Shown: piece by piece, positions 53,090 to 64,000 of the stretch
How positions within the stretch are numbered: position 1 is the stretch's first letter
Layout of the letters: every line of letters begins with the position of its first letter
NCBI GenBank assembly: GCA_963681505.1
Contig: OY811981.1
Span: 7,748,916-7,812,915, forward strand
Source of the DNA: Eunapius fragilis
Lineage: Eukaryota; Porifera; Demospongiae; Spongillida; Spongillidae
Length of the DNA stretch: 64,000 nucleotides
Direction: 5' to 3'
Notes under the pieces: generated by a model
The model's input: the letters and a program-made list of their open reading frames with translations, nothing else
Databases searched by the model: none
What the model was told of the DNA's origin: nothing
Program-made: the position numbers and the translations under genes

Positions 53090-55865
53090 ATGTCCTCAGA
53101 ACCCGCTGGTCTCTTTGTGGCAGGGAAGGAATTAAGCAGAGTGGCTTTACCGCTCAAAGACGTGTCCGTCAAAGCCCACATCAATGGATTCTTGGTGGGG
53201 CTCGACTCCACACTCAAGTATTCCAACACGGGAGCGGACCCAATCGAAGTGGTCTTCAGGTTCCCTCTCGAGGAGTCCTTTGCAGTAGTTGGACTGGAGG
53301 CGGTCATCGATGGACGAAAGGTGAAAGCCGTCATACGAGGGAAGGAAGAGGCTCGTCAGATGTACGACGATGCCATCGCCAGCGGCCATTCGGCAGCTCT
53401 AGCCGAGGAGAAGACGGGAGACATCTTCAGCATCTCTCTGGGAAACCTACCTCCACACAAAGATGCGGAGCTTCATCTGAAGTTGGCCGGAGAGCTTCCG
53501 TTAGATGCAGAAGGCGGCGTGCGCTTCAGCCTTCCCGCGGTTCTCAAACCGCGATACACTCCTGTTGGTTCTACGGACCCTCTGGCCAAGACAGAAGCAG
53601 CCTCGCACCAAGAGTCGGCTCCAGCCGTGTTTAGCTTCCATCTGGAGGTAGCCAGTCGAGGCGTGTCTGACGTCACCTCGCCCACTCACCAGTTGAGCAA
53701 GGAAACGAAAGGCGGCGTAATCAAGGCCTCCATCAACGAGGGACAGCCCCTGGACAAGGATCTGGTGGTGGTTGTCCAGTACAAGAGTCCCTACGAGCCG
53801 AGGGCCATCGTGGAGAATGGAGAGAAGGGTGTAAATAAAGAGTCCATGATGTCAGGTCCAGTGGTGGTGTTGAACTTCTTCCCAGAGTTCAAGGGTACCA
53901 AAGCTGCCTGTGAGTTCATCTTCCTAGTTGACCGCAGTGGCAGCATGGATGGAGAGTTCATCCAGAGTGCTCGTGAAACACTGATCTTGTTTCTGAAGAG
54001 CATTCCTCCAGGCTGCTCCTTCAACATCATAGGGTTTGGGTCCAACTATGAATCACTGTTTCCATCCAGTGTTCCCTACAACCAGGAGAACCTTGACAGA
54101 GCCATCCAACATGCTGAGCATGTGGATGCAGACCTAGGAGGTACAGAGCTCCTCCCACCTCTGAAGTTCATCTTTGGACAGCCACTCCTTGAAGGTCTTC
54201 CTCGCCAGGTGTTAGTCCTGACTGATGGCTCTGTAAGCAACACAGAGGCCTGCATCCAGGAGGTGAAGAGGAATGTGGGGAGTGCAAGGTAGGTTGATAC
54301 CTGCAAGGGAAATTATATTATTCAGTTGAAGCATGATCTACAAGGTGTTCACTCATTTGTGTTAAGGTTTGTTGGCTTGCATACGTTGACAGCATGTATT
54401 GAAGTATTTCACCTAATAAAATTATTATAGTTTCGTAACCAACTGAATCAAATTATTATGAATACAGGGAGGAGGGGATGTTAATTGTACATGTGTCATG
54501 GTAGTAACAAATGAACTAATTAATGGTTGGGTGGTTGTGTATTGTCCCTTGCATACGTACGCATTTTATACAGATGCTTCACATTTGGAATTGGTTCTGG
54601 GGTGTCCACATATTTGGTGAAGGGACTGGCTCAGGCAGGAAATGGAACAGCAGAGTTCATCCAGAGTGGAGAGAGGTTACAACCAAAGGTAAGGAGGAGG
54701 ACCGGAGGAGGGGCAGTGTTACAGCACTGTGGTAAGTCCTCCTATATTGAGCGTGTTTTGGGGTGAAAGATGGCATCACCATATGCACTTATGCACTGCG
54801 GCCTATATACTTATGTGTCATTCTGGCAGTACACCAATGGAAGTTAACTGGCTAATTTGCTGCACCTAATTCAGTAGCTGTACTTTTAGGTCATATCGCT
54901 CATTTTATGTTCAGGTCATTCGTAGCCTCAAGCAAGCCTTGCAGCCTGCTGTCACAAACCTGAGAGTGGAGTTCCAGCTTCCTCATGGCTTTCAGGTCAC
55001 ACAGGCCCCCTCCAAACCCCCTGTGCTGTTCAGTGGGGACAAGGCTGTGGTCTATGGGATCCTGAAGGGACCCTCTGAGCTGATGTCTCCAGTGGACTGC
55101 ACTGCCTCTCTCAAGGGTCAGGTCCTGGGCAAGCCACTGGAGTACTCCATTCCATTTGAAGTACCCGGCAACAGTCCCTCTTTCCCCATCCCCATCATCC
55201 ACCATCTTGCAGCCAAGGCCCTGATCAAGGACTGGGAGAGGGATGGAGGGGACAAGAAGTCAGAGATAGTGAAGCTGAGCATAGAGTCCAGTGTGGTGTC
55301 CAGTCACACCGCATTTGTAGCAGTAGATGAGAGCAACCAGCCTGTCAAGGGAGCCATGAAGACGTGGGACATTACTGCCAGTACAATTCAAAGTGATATG
55401 AGTAATTTAAATCGCTGCAGGGCACTAAGATCATCTCCAATGGCAATGGGAGTATGTGCTGATGGTGTTGAGTCACTATGTGCTGCTTCATGTATGCTCA
55501 CTGATGCCATGGACTCACCGTCGCTCTCAGGCCCAGGCCGTACTGTCCACGGGGATGACCCCCTGTCCAGCCTCATATCCTTACAGCAGGCTGATGGGTC
55601 ATGGAAGTTGGATGATGTCATTGCAAAGGTCCTCTCCAAGAGTCTCAAGGAGCTGAGGGATGCATGTCCAGTAAAGTGTGATGGGGGTGTGGCCACCATA
55701 TGGGCCACCGTCCTCTGTGTTGTGTACCTGGAGCTGAAGCATCCATCCCAAAAGGATGAGTGGGAGCTGATTGCCATGAAGGCAGATCTGTGGTTGGATG
55801 GTCAGTCCCTTCCTGCTGGAGCTGATCTCAACAAGATGAAGGAGGCTGCTAGGAACACTCTATAG
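53090..55865 (+). CDS. VWA5A-like: VWA5A-like protein (VIT plus von Willebrand A domain)
   Basis: Three exons, 53090-54288, 54574-54688 and 54915-55865, with GT..AG introns and matching phases, give 754 residues; human VWA5A is 786. The N-terminal VIT domain (about 1-135) has LKDVSVKAHINGFL, VVFRFPLEE and AVIRGKEEARQMYDDAIASG. The vWA domain (about 275-440) has a metal-site motif DRSGSM (Asp281), GFGSNYESLFP and VLVLTDGSV. Exon 2 gives RCFTFGIGSGVSTYLVKGLA. A beta-rich middle region and a C-terminal helical region with LQQADGSWKLDD complete it. The first ATG is at 53090; the frame is open nine bases further but with no ATG. VWA5A is a cytoplasmic protein of poorly known function, related in layout to the inter-alpha-trypsin-inhibitor heavy chains but without a signal peptide. 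Confidence 0.88.
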
Positions 55866-56610
55866 TGACTGATGTTACATGTGCACATATATTCTCAGGC
55901 TGTAGGAGGTCCACAGCATTGGATGATTTGATCAGCAGTTATCTTGGGGTGCGTCATCCTCCTATGTACACATAACTGGGGTAGCAGGTTATTGCGCACC
56001 AGATCGTATGTTACATCTTGTCACACACTTGCGGGGGCCGGGGTGGGTGGATGGTTCACAAGTAAAATTCATGCCGGGTGCAGTGTTCAGCAAAATCGCC
56101 CTCTGTGAGTAATAATTTCATCACTACAAAAATTGCGTGTTACTTAAATCTGTATATCATAACGCTTTTCTTTCAAATCTCTTTACACGTGTTCCCGCAC
56201 ATTGTTTTTTTTTTCTTCTATGTAACTGATTTTGGTGCATATTTTAGCAGCCGGAGTACAAAGTTCACCACCCACCCCGGTTAGGACTCCACTCCTCTTG
56301 TGGCTATTTAACTGCGCGTATTGTTGTTGTCTTGAATGTTATCCATTAAAGTAAGATTTCCCGCTCGATTCCGCGCCAATGATGTAGGTAGGTAGGTGTA
56401 CACGCATTGAATGAGATAATTCATTGGCGCGAGAAGCTACTACTAAATTTGTCCGTAACGGACAACATTCAAGTCAACGACTTGAACTGTTGAATGGCTA
56501 CAGGACTCAGGACTCTCGTAAATTTAATGAGCTTCAATGCCGGCGCCTCGGCGTAACACGCTAATTAACTTGTCGATGTTTTACAAACCATTAAAAATAG
56601 ATGGCGCAAA
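55866..56610. other. Intergenic, no gene seen
   Basis: Short frames only. A TAGGTAGGTAGGTG tract is at 56384-56398. Confidence 0.4.
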
Positions 56611-56969
56611 ATGACTGACATCCCGATTGTTGATATCGGAGCTGAACTACCCTGGTCAGATGCCAGCTTTCTGACAGAGTTGAATTTCGCGTTGACAACT
56701 GTCGGTTTTGTCTTTGTCAAAAACCACGGAATCGACCGTGAGTTAGTAAGATCCATTCGAACCTTTAAAACTGCGTGCATAACATTTTCACCGGGTTGCA
56801 CAGATCGATGAAGCGTTTCGAGCTTGTACCGAATTCTTCACGCTTCCAACTGACGCCAAAATAAAGTACGCCAGGAACCCTTCTACCAATTCTGGTTATG
56901 TGTGCATGGGAAGCGAAAGGTGAGAGTTCTCGTGGAGTGCCTTTATTTAACCCGCTCTCACCTTCTAAA

Positions 56970-57000
<31 letters not shown>

Positions 57001-59977
57001 AAAACGCAGCGTGAATCCTTCAAGGCCAGCTGACCTGAAGGAATGTTACAATTTCTGCGGCAAAACGGTGGTTGCTGTAAGTCTGTACACGTGTGCGTGT
57101 GCTAGGGTACGTCTATATAATGCTCACCTAGCACTGCGCGGGCCCGGAAATGCAAACCTTGAACGAGTCACACATGAGAATTTATAAAGCTGCCACTGCT
57201 GTTGCCCTGAAGGTGCTTGAAGCCATGGGACATTCGCTTGGACTAAAGGTGTGGTCATGTCGTCTTGTCATATCTTAATCATACTTTGGGGAAATGTGAG
57301 GGTGCCCCTCCCATCACCTGTTGAGAGGTGTAACCCTCCCGCCAGCTGTTCTTCATTACCACAACTGTCTTCTACAGGACCCACGTGTGTTGGTTGATAG
57401 TCACAAGGACATGGGCATGGGAAGTGGCTACAACATGACCACCTTGAGGGCGCTGTACTACCCTCCCCTCCCAGCCGGCTGGCCTGTTAAGCCAGGCCAA
57501 ATGAGGTGTGGAGAGCATGTGGATTATGGCTCCATCACACTCCTATTCCAGGACCCTGGTGGGGGTCTCCAGGTGAGGAGGGAGTATGTAAGGGGAGGGG
57601 GATGTTTGTGCATACCCTTTTTCTCCTTGACTTGTGGTATTGGATGCTGATCTGATTGCAGCCCTGTGCCCTCAGCAACCACCAATTGGACTTAGCTAGA
57701 CTAGAATTTCAAAAAATAAATTACTATGGTACCCACTTGGTTATACTCCTGTTCCAAGCAGAGATTTGGTGAATCCTCACCTCTCCCTCTGACCTCACTG
57801 ACCTCACATCGTCTTTGCACTGAGGTGTGCACTGGATAGAACCTTTTCTTTTTACCATTTTAGGTTAAATGTGCCAATGGAGGGTACATCGATGTGCCGT
57901 ACTCACCTGATGCCATACTGGTGAACATTGGAGCTCTTATGGAGCGCTGGACAGCCGACCGATACAAAGCCACTGTAAGTCGAAGATGGTATCCATGTGT
58001 CCTGTAATGATGGTGCACGCACTGTTAGCCTTATATGGGCAGCGTTTGATGAGGTGGGCTGTTATGTGAGTACACATAATGAGACAGTTATAAATTCAAC
58101 CTTTTTTTTTTTGGCCAGAAAATGGCATCTAAAAATATGCATTTACTTAGGCATGGATCAGGATTAAACAATCCTTTAGAAATGGTAGCCTGACATTTTC
58201 ATTGGAGGACCTCATCCTAGGCCATTATTGGAGGACCTCATCCTAGGCCATTTTCATTGGAGGACCTTACCCTAGGCCATTTTCATTGGAGGACCTCATC
58301 CTAGGCCATTTTTATTTGTGGCATTCTGCACTCAATCCAATTGCTGTCCAATTTAAGAAACTTCTACCTATTTATTCCTGCTACGACCTTGCACATGAAT
58401 AGGAACCAAGATAATGTACAAGGTTGGTAGTGTTGTGTGTAACCTTTTTCAAAGTAATAGTCCTATATTTCGCCCATTTGTAGGACATTATGTTGTTGTG
58501 TGCTAAATATAGGACTATTACATTTCCCCTTATTATTTGACCCTTGTTTCCTTCCTTTTTACACCACTATTGCCTTTCCTCTATGTCACCAACTTTCTCG
58601 TAGAGAATGTATATGTTACATTTCCGCTATAGTAAATGAAAGCTTTATATTTACTATTGTATTGATGTCGCATATACAATATTTACTAACACATTTGTAC
58701 CACATTTGATTAATAGTAAATACATTATTATTATGCAGTGCATGCCCTCAAAGAAATTTGAAAAGGCCACAAGTAAAAAAGCCTGTGAGAAATCTGGTGG
58801 AACGCTGCTCCTCATACAAAGCCACCGATCAAGACATGTGCTATAGTCAGGATGTCATGGGTGAACGTCTGAAGAAGGGTGTACAGTCTGACCTCGTTAA
58901 GAGCGCCATGTTTGTTCCCTGCGCTCTTACCATACTTAGGGCATAGATTGCACATTGTAGACATAGATAATGGCATTAACCGTGAATACAATTTTCAATA
59001 CATCTAACGAGGAAATGCTCTTATAACGAGTGTGCTCTTAACAAGGTCAGACTGTACCTAAGTACTTTAAAGCCCGAAGACGACACCTGGGTCAGCTTGG
59101 GAACCAATAGAAGGCTTAGCTGGTACAAAAGAGGACATAGCGCATTTGATACTGCAGAGAGAGGGAAGGTCAAGGGAACTATACCAAACGTATTTAAATT
59201 GCCGTGTGCATGCACTGGATATTTAGGGATTTTCCCCAGACTATGTGTTAATTTCATAAACGAAATTTCTTTTTACCAATTAATTAAATAAGCCATTGTC
59301 AGACAGGCGGGAAGAGTACATATGAAGGTAATCGATATCCGATCGATTTCTGCATACGAAGGAAATCAGTATCGATTAATCACGATTAAGAAATACCAAA
59401 TTGTTTATTTCGACTAAAGGAAATTCTGAAATCAGTTAATCTGAATAGTGAATAGGTAATCATCATTTTAAAACCTGAAAATCTATTACACACCAGAGGT
59501 TGCACCTTATCTCAACTCTATACTATCCACATAGAACCTGAGGCATTGACAACTGCACCTCCTCCAAACAAGAGGTCAGGACCCTATAAACACAGAGACC
59601 TGCTGATTACCTTTCAAAAATGACCAAATACCACCTTTGAATAAAGGTTCATGATTACACTGCTTCTTGAAGCTTAAGACCTCACTCTACCATCCTAGGC
59701 AAAATCTAGCTATTTAGGTCGTGTATTCCTTTTTACAATATGAGTAATTTTATAATTTTGATTGTTCTGATAATTAGAATGTCATCTCCTGCAGCCACAT
59801 AGGGTGCTGGTACCTGTGGAAGACATAAAGATGAACTCTGTTCGACAGTCCATTGCTTTTTTCGTGCACCCTGACAACTCGGCTATGATACAGTGTTTGG
59901 ATGGCTCCAATAAATACCCACCCATCTATGCTCTTGAAGACACAGCAGATAGGCTGAAGAGATCTTACAATTACTGA
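56611..59977 (+). CDS. Isopenicillin-N-synthase-like 2OG/Fe(II) oxygenase, 7 exons
   Basis: Exons: 56611-56745, 56804-56919, 57010-57076, 57132-57248, 57378-57572, 57864-57974, 59795-59977. All junctions are GT..AG and phase-compatible, giving 307 residues, the usual size for the family. The N-terminal DIOX_N region has IPIVDIG and GFVFVKNHGI. The jelly-roll core has the iron ligands His192 and Asp194 (RCGEHVDYGSITLLFQD), distal His249 (PHRV) and the 2-oxoglutarate motif Arg264-x-Ser266 (VRQSIAFF). QDPGGGLQVKCANGGYIDVP is typical of the IPNS/flavonol-synthase-like class. Such enzymes hydroxylate or desaturate small molecules; the substrate is unknown. The 56944-57005 part of intron 2 is a C run followed by an A run. 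The last intron (1.8 kb) holds repeats. Confidence 0.88.
58197..58315. repeat. ATTGGAGGACCTCATCCTAG tandem repeat
   Basis: Four copies of a 28-34 base unit ending AGGCCATT in the last intron of the oxygenase gene. Confidence 0.9.
58452..58524. repeat. Short inverted repeat
   Basis: AGTAATAGTCCTATATTT near the left is mirrored by AAATATAGGACTATTA on the right, around about 35 bases. It lies in the last intron of the oxygenase gene. Just downstream, 58587-58607 resembles one end of the 1567-1759 MITE. Confidence 0.6.
58884..59054. mobile_element. pogo/mariner-type MITE, about 171 bp, TA target
   Basis: Left end CAGTCTGACCTCGTTAAGAG is mirrored by CTCTTAACAAGGTCAGACTG at the right (one mismatch over 20 bases). 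TA flanks both sides (58882-58883 and 59055-59056). CAGT ends with a TA target fit pogo/Tigger-type elements; that assignment is inference. Confidence 0.65.
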
Positions 59978-61728
59978 GCTTAACTGTGTTGCATATTTGC
60001 TGTATTTCATGTTGATACGACCTCAGTATGCATTTATTGAGAGGAAGGAGGGGTACCAAAGAGGGAGGGGCATTGTTACGCGAGACAGTACCCAAGGATG
60101 GTATTTGAAAATGAGAAAGACCATCTAAAAAGGTTGCATGAAGAAGCTCATCTAATAAGAGACAAGAGGCTTGTTCAGATAAGATACCTGAGCTCTGCAA
60201 CCAAATGTGTTCCCTACGTAAATTCAAATCAGATTAGGTCAAATTAAGGATTAATCCAAAGTTGCAGAAGACTCAGAGGTCACCAGAATACAAAAACTGA
60301 GCCTGCAACACTTATCCTGAAGTGCACTTTCAATCTTTTGGAATAGTGGCATATACTTGTTCCCTCTAGGTGACATGTAGAGGACGTTAGTTTTTTTTAT
60401 GACAAGAGAATATTTTAGGAGGTATTTTGGATTATCTTGTAATCTATGAAATCAGTTTTCAATAATGTCTGGTTTTCAACCCACTGTGCTCTGTCAAGTA
60501 CACATGATTACATAATTATGGCAGCATAACGTACAATGTCTAGGCCATTGGATTACAGGGGCCTTCAAGTGATGGTATCTTCTGGGAAACGTAGAAACAC
60601 TCGCATGGGTCTTGAAAAGCATTTTAACGTTTTGTACAGAAGGGACAAAATAACTGCGCTATTAAGAAGCGCATGCGCAGTCCGCAATCACTATTGTAGG
60701 AACCATGGAGTCACTTCCAAGCGATGTTTTTCTTCTGTGCTTTTCTTTCCTAAATTTTAAAGGTGACATATATATTTATATATTTTTTGCCTTCCAATAG
60801 AGAAATGTTTCTCGCCAGTAGACGTGCTGACGTGTTCTTGTGTGTGTCGCAGATGGTATGAACTGTGTCTCGACAACCACTTGTGGAAAATAGTCTTCTA
60901 TGCTACTCTAGAGCAGGCGGAAGTGCCTCTACGGTGAGGTAGATTTGGGTAAGATTCTTCACTTGTAGCCTTTACCTGCCGCTGGCGTATAGAAACCGAT
61001 GCGCAACATTGGCGGCCGTTACGTCCTGGAAGTTCGCATTGATGTGTTTCAACGCTATCACGGAGCAAGTAAGGGTACACGTGTGTACATAGGCCTGGGT
61101 ATACGGCAACCATGTTACGACGATGTGCCTTTTAATGTTATATAGAAGACACCTTCGTTTTGGGACGACGTGGATTGCTTGGCACCGCCAAGACGGGTAT
61201 GCGCAACTCTTATATTCGCATGCATAATAGTTTTCCACAAGAAATTGCAGCATGCATGGATGTTGTTTGAAATAGCTTGATAAGTAACCACCCCTCCCCT
61301 GCACTCCTGTTGTACCCACTTCTCATGGTGGTAGTCGTGGGCCTCTGGGATGACAGGAGTGGGAAGTGCATGGTAACCGCTATACTCCGCACTAAATTAA
61401 GGGTATATATAAGTATATGTTTGAAATCTCATTTGTTTTGGATTGTCATTCACCCTACTGTTTTTACAGTGTATATTGTCAACAATAATAAATCAGTCAA
61501 TATAGCATCAAGTAAACAAAAGCATGTTTTTACGAACATGCGCGCTTGCCGAGTATGTCACATTCACTTCCGTTTCGTTTCGTCCTGATACCTTGAGACA
61601 TACTCGGAGGTCGGGTGACAAAAAGCTATCCTATAGGTCTTTCTGGCCCACCTTAGTGAAATCCTCGCATGCAGCGAAAACATTAACACAACAAAAATTG
61701 GTTTCACGCATGAATGTAACCTTTCCGA
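59978..61728. other. Intergenic, no confident gene
   Basis: Short frames only. GCGCATGCGC at 60670-60679 resembles an NRF-1 site and could mark a promoter for an unseen leader exon of the downstream gene. No repeat family was recognised. Confidence 0.35.
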
Positions 61729-63457
61729 ATGTCACCCCTGCTGCAGTTGCGGAAATTCAGCACAATGAATCAGCTATTCGCGAGAATGTTGGAGCTAGAT
61801 TTTGATGAAGGCGGCAGGTTCTCGTTCCCGGATGTTCTGGACCCGCGCAGAGACGCAACGGTACTCAGCACCTACTTCTCACTGTGTAGGTGTACATATA
61901 TTTACATGCGCGACTAAACGTGCGAACGCCCCCCCCCCCCCCCCCACTCCGCCCACGCTGGCAGCCACGTTTTTATTAAAGCTCGGTGACATTGCAGCTG
62001 TTCCTCCAGCCGCATCGTGGCTTGTTTCCAGACCCCGGATCACCACCTGCCTCATCGAGCGTCTGTGTGACGGATCCATCGATGTGGCTCCAATAGGTGT
62101 GGACGACACATGCGCACACTGGCGGCCAGCCGTTACAGGCCAGGAGTGGGAGGACCGCTTCGTTACGCCCGTGCAGAGGATCGTGATTAAGGTGAGCTGT
62201 TAATATATATATATATATTCAAACCGAGATTCAAACTAGAGAAAGAAAAAGAAAAAAAAAAGAAAAAAAACTTTATTATAACGCTCACGTCCGCGAAAAT
62301 CATCAAGGCTCTGGAATCGGGCCTGTGTTCTGCTGCAATAGACATGCTACGGACGCGCGACAGGGCATTGGGAGGCATGAATGCATCGGAGTGGGTTCAG
62401 AACTTGGCTATGGCGCAATTCTGGACTCCCGCGGCGAAAGAGGACGTTGCGGTTTTGATCGATTGCAGGCGCGCTGAGAGTCCCGCCTTTCTTGTAAGAT
62501 AATTTTTTAACAGCGCTCACCAATTACACGTGTGATCGTAGCCCCGAAAGATTCCTGACCTTTTGAGTTGGAAGTGTGACAAGGACCATGCTGTCAGGTC
62601 AGCTTTTAACGCAATTTGTGTTCACTGAATGCTACATGTATCTAATACAATCTGACAAGGTTGTCCAAGCGTGCGTTCGAGCTTTTCGGTCGCATTCCTC
62701 ACTCCGAGCTAGTCATCTATTTGAGCGTTCCTGATGTGCAAGTTCGTTCGTTACCGCTTGCCCAGCAAATGTCTCATTACAGCAAGTCAATTAACGATGT
62801 GTTGACTTCCTGTTTCGTTTCACAGAACTACAAAGTAAGTATATACTTCCACATTGCAGTGGTATAACTATTTCATTGACAATATATGAAGGCCACTCTG
62901 ATCAAACACGCGATCGACCTGTCTATGGAACTGAAACTCTTGAAGGATTTTCTGACTTTGCACGTTTTTGTTTCGGCTATTGGGACGACAAGTATTGATC
63001 AAACATGCGGTTCCAAGGTCTCGTTGAAGGTAATATAAAAAGAGACCCCTGAATAGTTGGACTCCAGCTTGCAAGGATTGTAACTGCACTGCACCGGCAT
63101 GCATGCACGTACGTCTTTTGCAGCACATTGGCAGGGAATACATCGATAAGTTCAGAGGTCTGAAAGATCTGATGTCCGCAGCAGACGTCTACGGATCGTA
63201 CTTGAGGTAAGCCTTTAATATATAGCCGGCTGTTTTCACCTTTATTTCAACTTCACCCTTGCAGGCACGTCAAAGGGCTGTGTGCAACTTATGCGCCATA
63301 TCTGCCGGCTCATCGCAAGCTGTGTCGGATGTTGATGACAAAACGGCTGTCTTCTGTCGACCCTTCTACGTGTGCTGGAAAACTTTACGTTCATATTCAC
63401 AACTCCCAGTTGTGGCCACTAGTGAGCGCTGAACACATCCAAGACTATTCACTCTAG
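61729..63457 (+). CDS. Divergent RasGEF (CDC25-homology)-like protein, 8 exons
   Basis: Exons: 61729-61885, 61965-62191, 62308-62493, 62542-62597, 62660-62834, 62892-63029, 63124-63206, 63265-63457. All junctions are GT..AG and every phase matches, giving 404 residues from ATG 61729 (392 from ATG 61765). The C-terminal half follows the RasGEF helix order: LSKRAFELFGRIPHSELVIY (equivalent of LTLIEFELFR-IPPSEL), a YSKSINDVLTSCFVSQNYKA helix, LIKHAIDLSMELKLLKDFLT and HVFVSAIGTTSI (equivalent of KFI-IA--L--LNNFN-L-AI-SGL), then REYIDKFRGLKDLMSAADVY and YAPYLPAHRKL in place of the P-LG-YL step. Family members load GTP on Ras-like proteins. Conservation is weak and the usual catalytic-hairpin signature is not clear, so activity is doubtful. 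The exon 3 acceptor is the weakest call. Confidence 0.5.
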
Positions 63458-63691
63458 ATCCTTGTCTTCCCGCTGTATTCTGCATGGTTTTCATACCACC
63501 TACCCAACTTATCCCAATTATACTGTATATATATATATTGGTGCATGCTGGTTGAACTCAATCAATTTGGTCTCATCATATAAACTGAGTATACCTAAGA
63601 GTATATAAGCCAAGAAAAACCATTCTAGGTACATGTATAATAATTTACCCGTGCACGTGCTAGTGTGAAAGCCATAAATTATGTGTTAAAG

Positions 63692-63958
63692 ATGGATCTG
63701 GATCACGCGAACCTACTGTGGCTATTGACAGACAGTAAGGAGTTTAATTGATAAGTCCGTTGTCAAGTAGAGCAGTGACATGATGTGGGCGGGAGGGGTT
63801 GTAGAGAACGTGCGCCATAAAACGTTCCCTTGGGAACCGCGGGAACGTCGTTACCAAACTTTGTATCCTCAGAGGCCGCCATCTTGATCCCTCTCGTGGC
63901 ATTCACGGTAATAGGCGGATTGTTGGTACTGGCTATAGTATGCAACCAAATGTACTAC
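63692..63958 (+). CDS. Start of a small single-pass membrane protein (runs off window)
   Basis: Exon 63692-63734 encodes MDLDHANLLWLLTD and ends at donor A|GTAAGG. A second exon, 63873-63958, follows acceptor ATCCTCAG, is in phase, and encodes one strongly hydrophobic span (AILIPLVAFTVIGGLLVLAI) followed by VCNQMYY, before donor GTAAGT. A GT run begins right at that donor and continues to the window end, so the rest is not visible. Short N-terminus without signal peptide suggests a signal-anchor small membrane protein. Family not recognised. Confidence 0.4.
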
Positions 63959-63960
63959 GT

Positions 63961-64000
<40 letters not shown>
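63961..64000. repeat. (GT)n microsatellite at the window edge
   Basis: The GT run starts within the donor GTAAGTGTGTG and reaches the last base, so its full length is not visible. Confidence 0.95.

Overview
This window is nuclear DNA from an invertebrate animal. Genes are split by short GT..AG introns, and the families present are metazoan (LRRK, RALBP1, VWA5A, cytosolic sulfotransferase, an armadillo-type gene resembling MEI1). There are many microsatellites, minisatellites and small terminal-inverted-repeat (TIR) elements, and remnants of piggyBac, Ty3/gypsy and LINE elements. A sponge or other early-branching marine animal is plausible, but the sequence alone does not fix the species. Gene models were built by eye from splice signals and reading-frame phase.

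Layout. 1-2.5 kb: an ISXO2-like transposase scrap and two adjacent palindromic MITEs. 2.56-11.46 kb (minus): a LRRK1-like gene (ANK, LRR, Roc, COR, kinase, WD40) in three exons whose phases match, about 1835 aa. Intron 1 holds a decayed piggyBac transposase and a MITE. 11.5-12.8 kb: two more TIR elements lie between this gene and the next. 12.85-23.92 kb (plus): a RALBP1 (Ral-binding RhoGAP) gene of 15 phase-compatible exons, 517 aa, with introns crowded with tandem repeats. 24.1-28.9 kb: three nearly identical 1.44-kb tandem units, plus a partial fourth, that fuse a broken copy of the RALBP1 3' end to a promoter-like segment. 28.92-34.62 kb (plus): an armadillo-like gene with many exons, possibly MEI1.

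35.8-52.6 kb: two direct copies (A about 8.9 kb, B about 7.8 kb) of a block carrying a divergent pair of intronless sulfotransferases, a minisatellite, locally amplified short repeats and a rearranged gypsy fragment. In A the plus-strand sulfotransferase is intact and the minus-strand one is dead. In B the minus-strand one is intact and the plus-strand one has lost its 5' end. A hAT-like G-rich element at 41.2 kb interrupts a site preserved empty in block B.

53.09-55.87 kb (plus): VWA5A-like protein (VIT plus vWA), three exons. 56.61-59.98 kb (plus): isopenicillin-N-synthase-like 2OG/Fe(II) oxygenase, seven exons. 61.73-63.46 kb (plus): a divergent RasGEF-like protein, eight exons. 63.69 kb to the window edge (plus): start of a small single-pass membrane protein.

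These genes form no obvious pathway cluster. RALBP1, LRRK and the RasGEF-like gene all belong to small-GTPase signalling, but their proximity may be chance.
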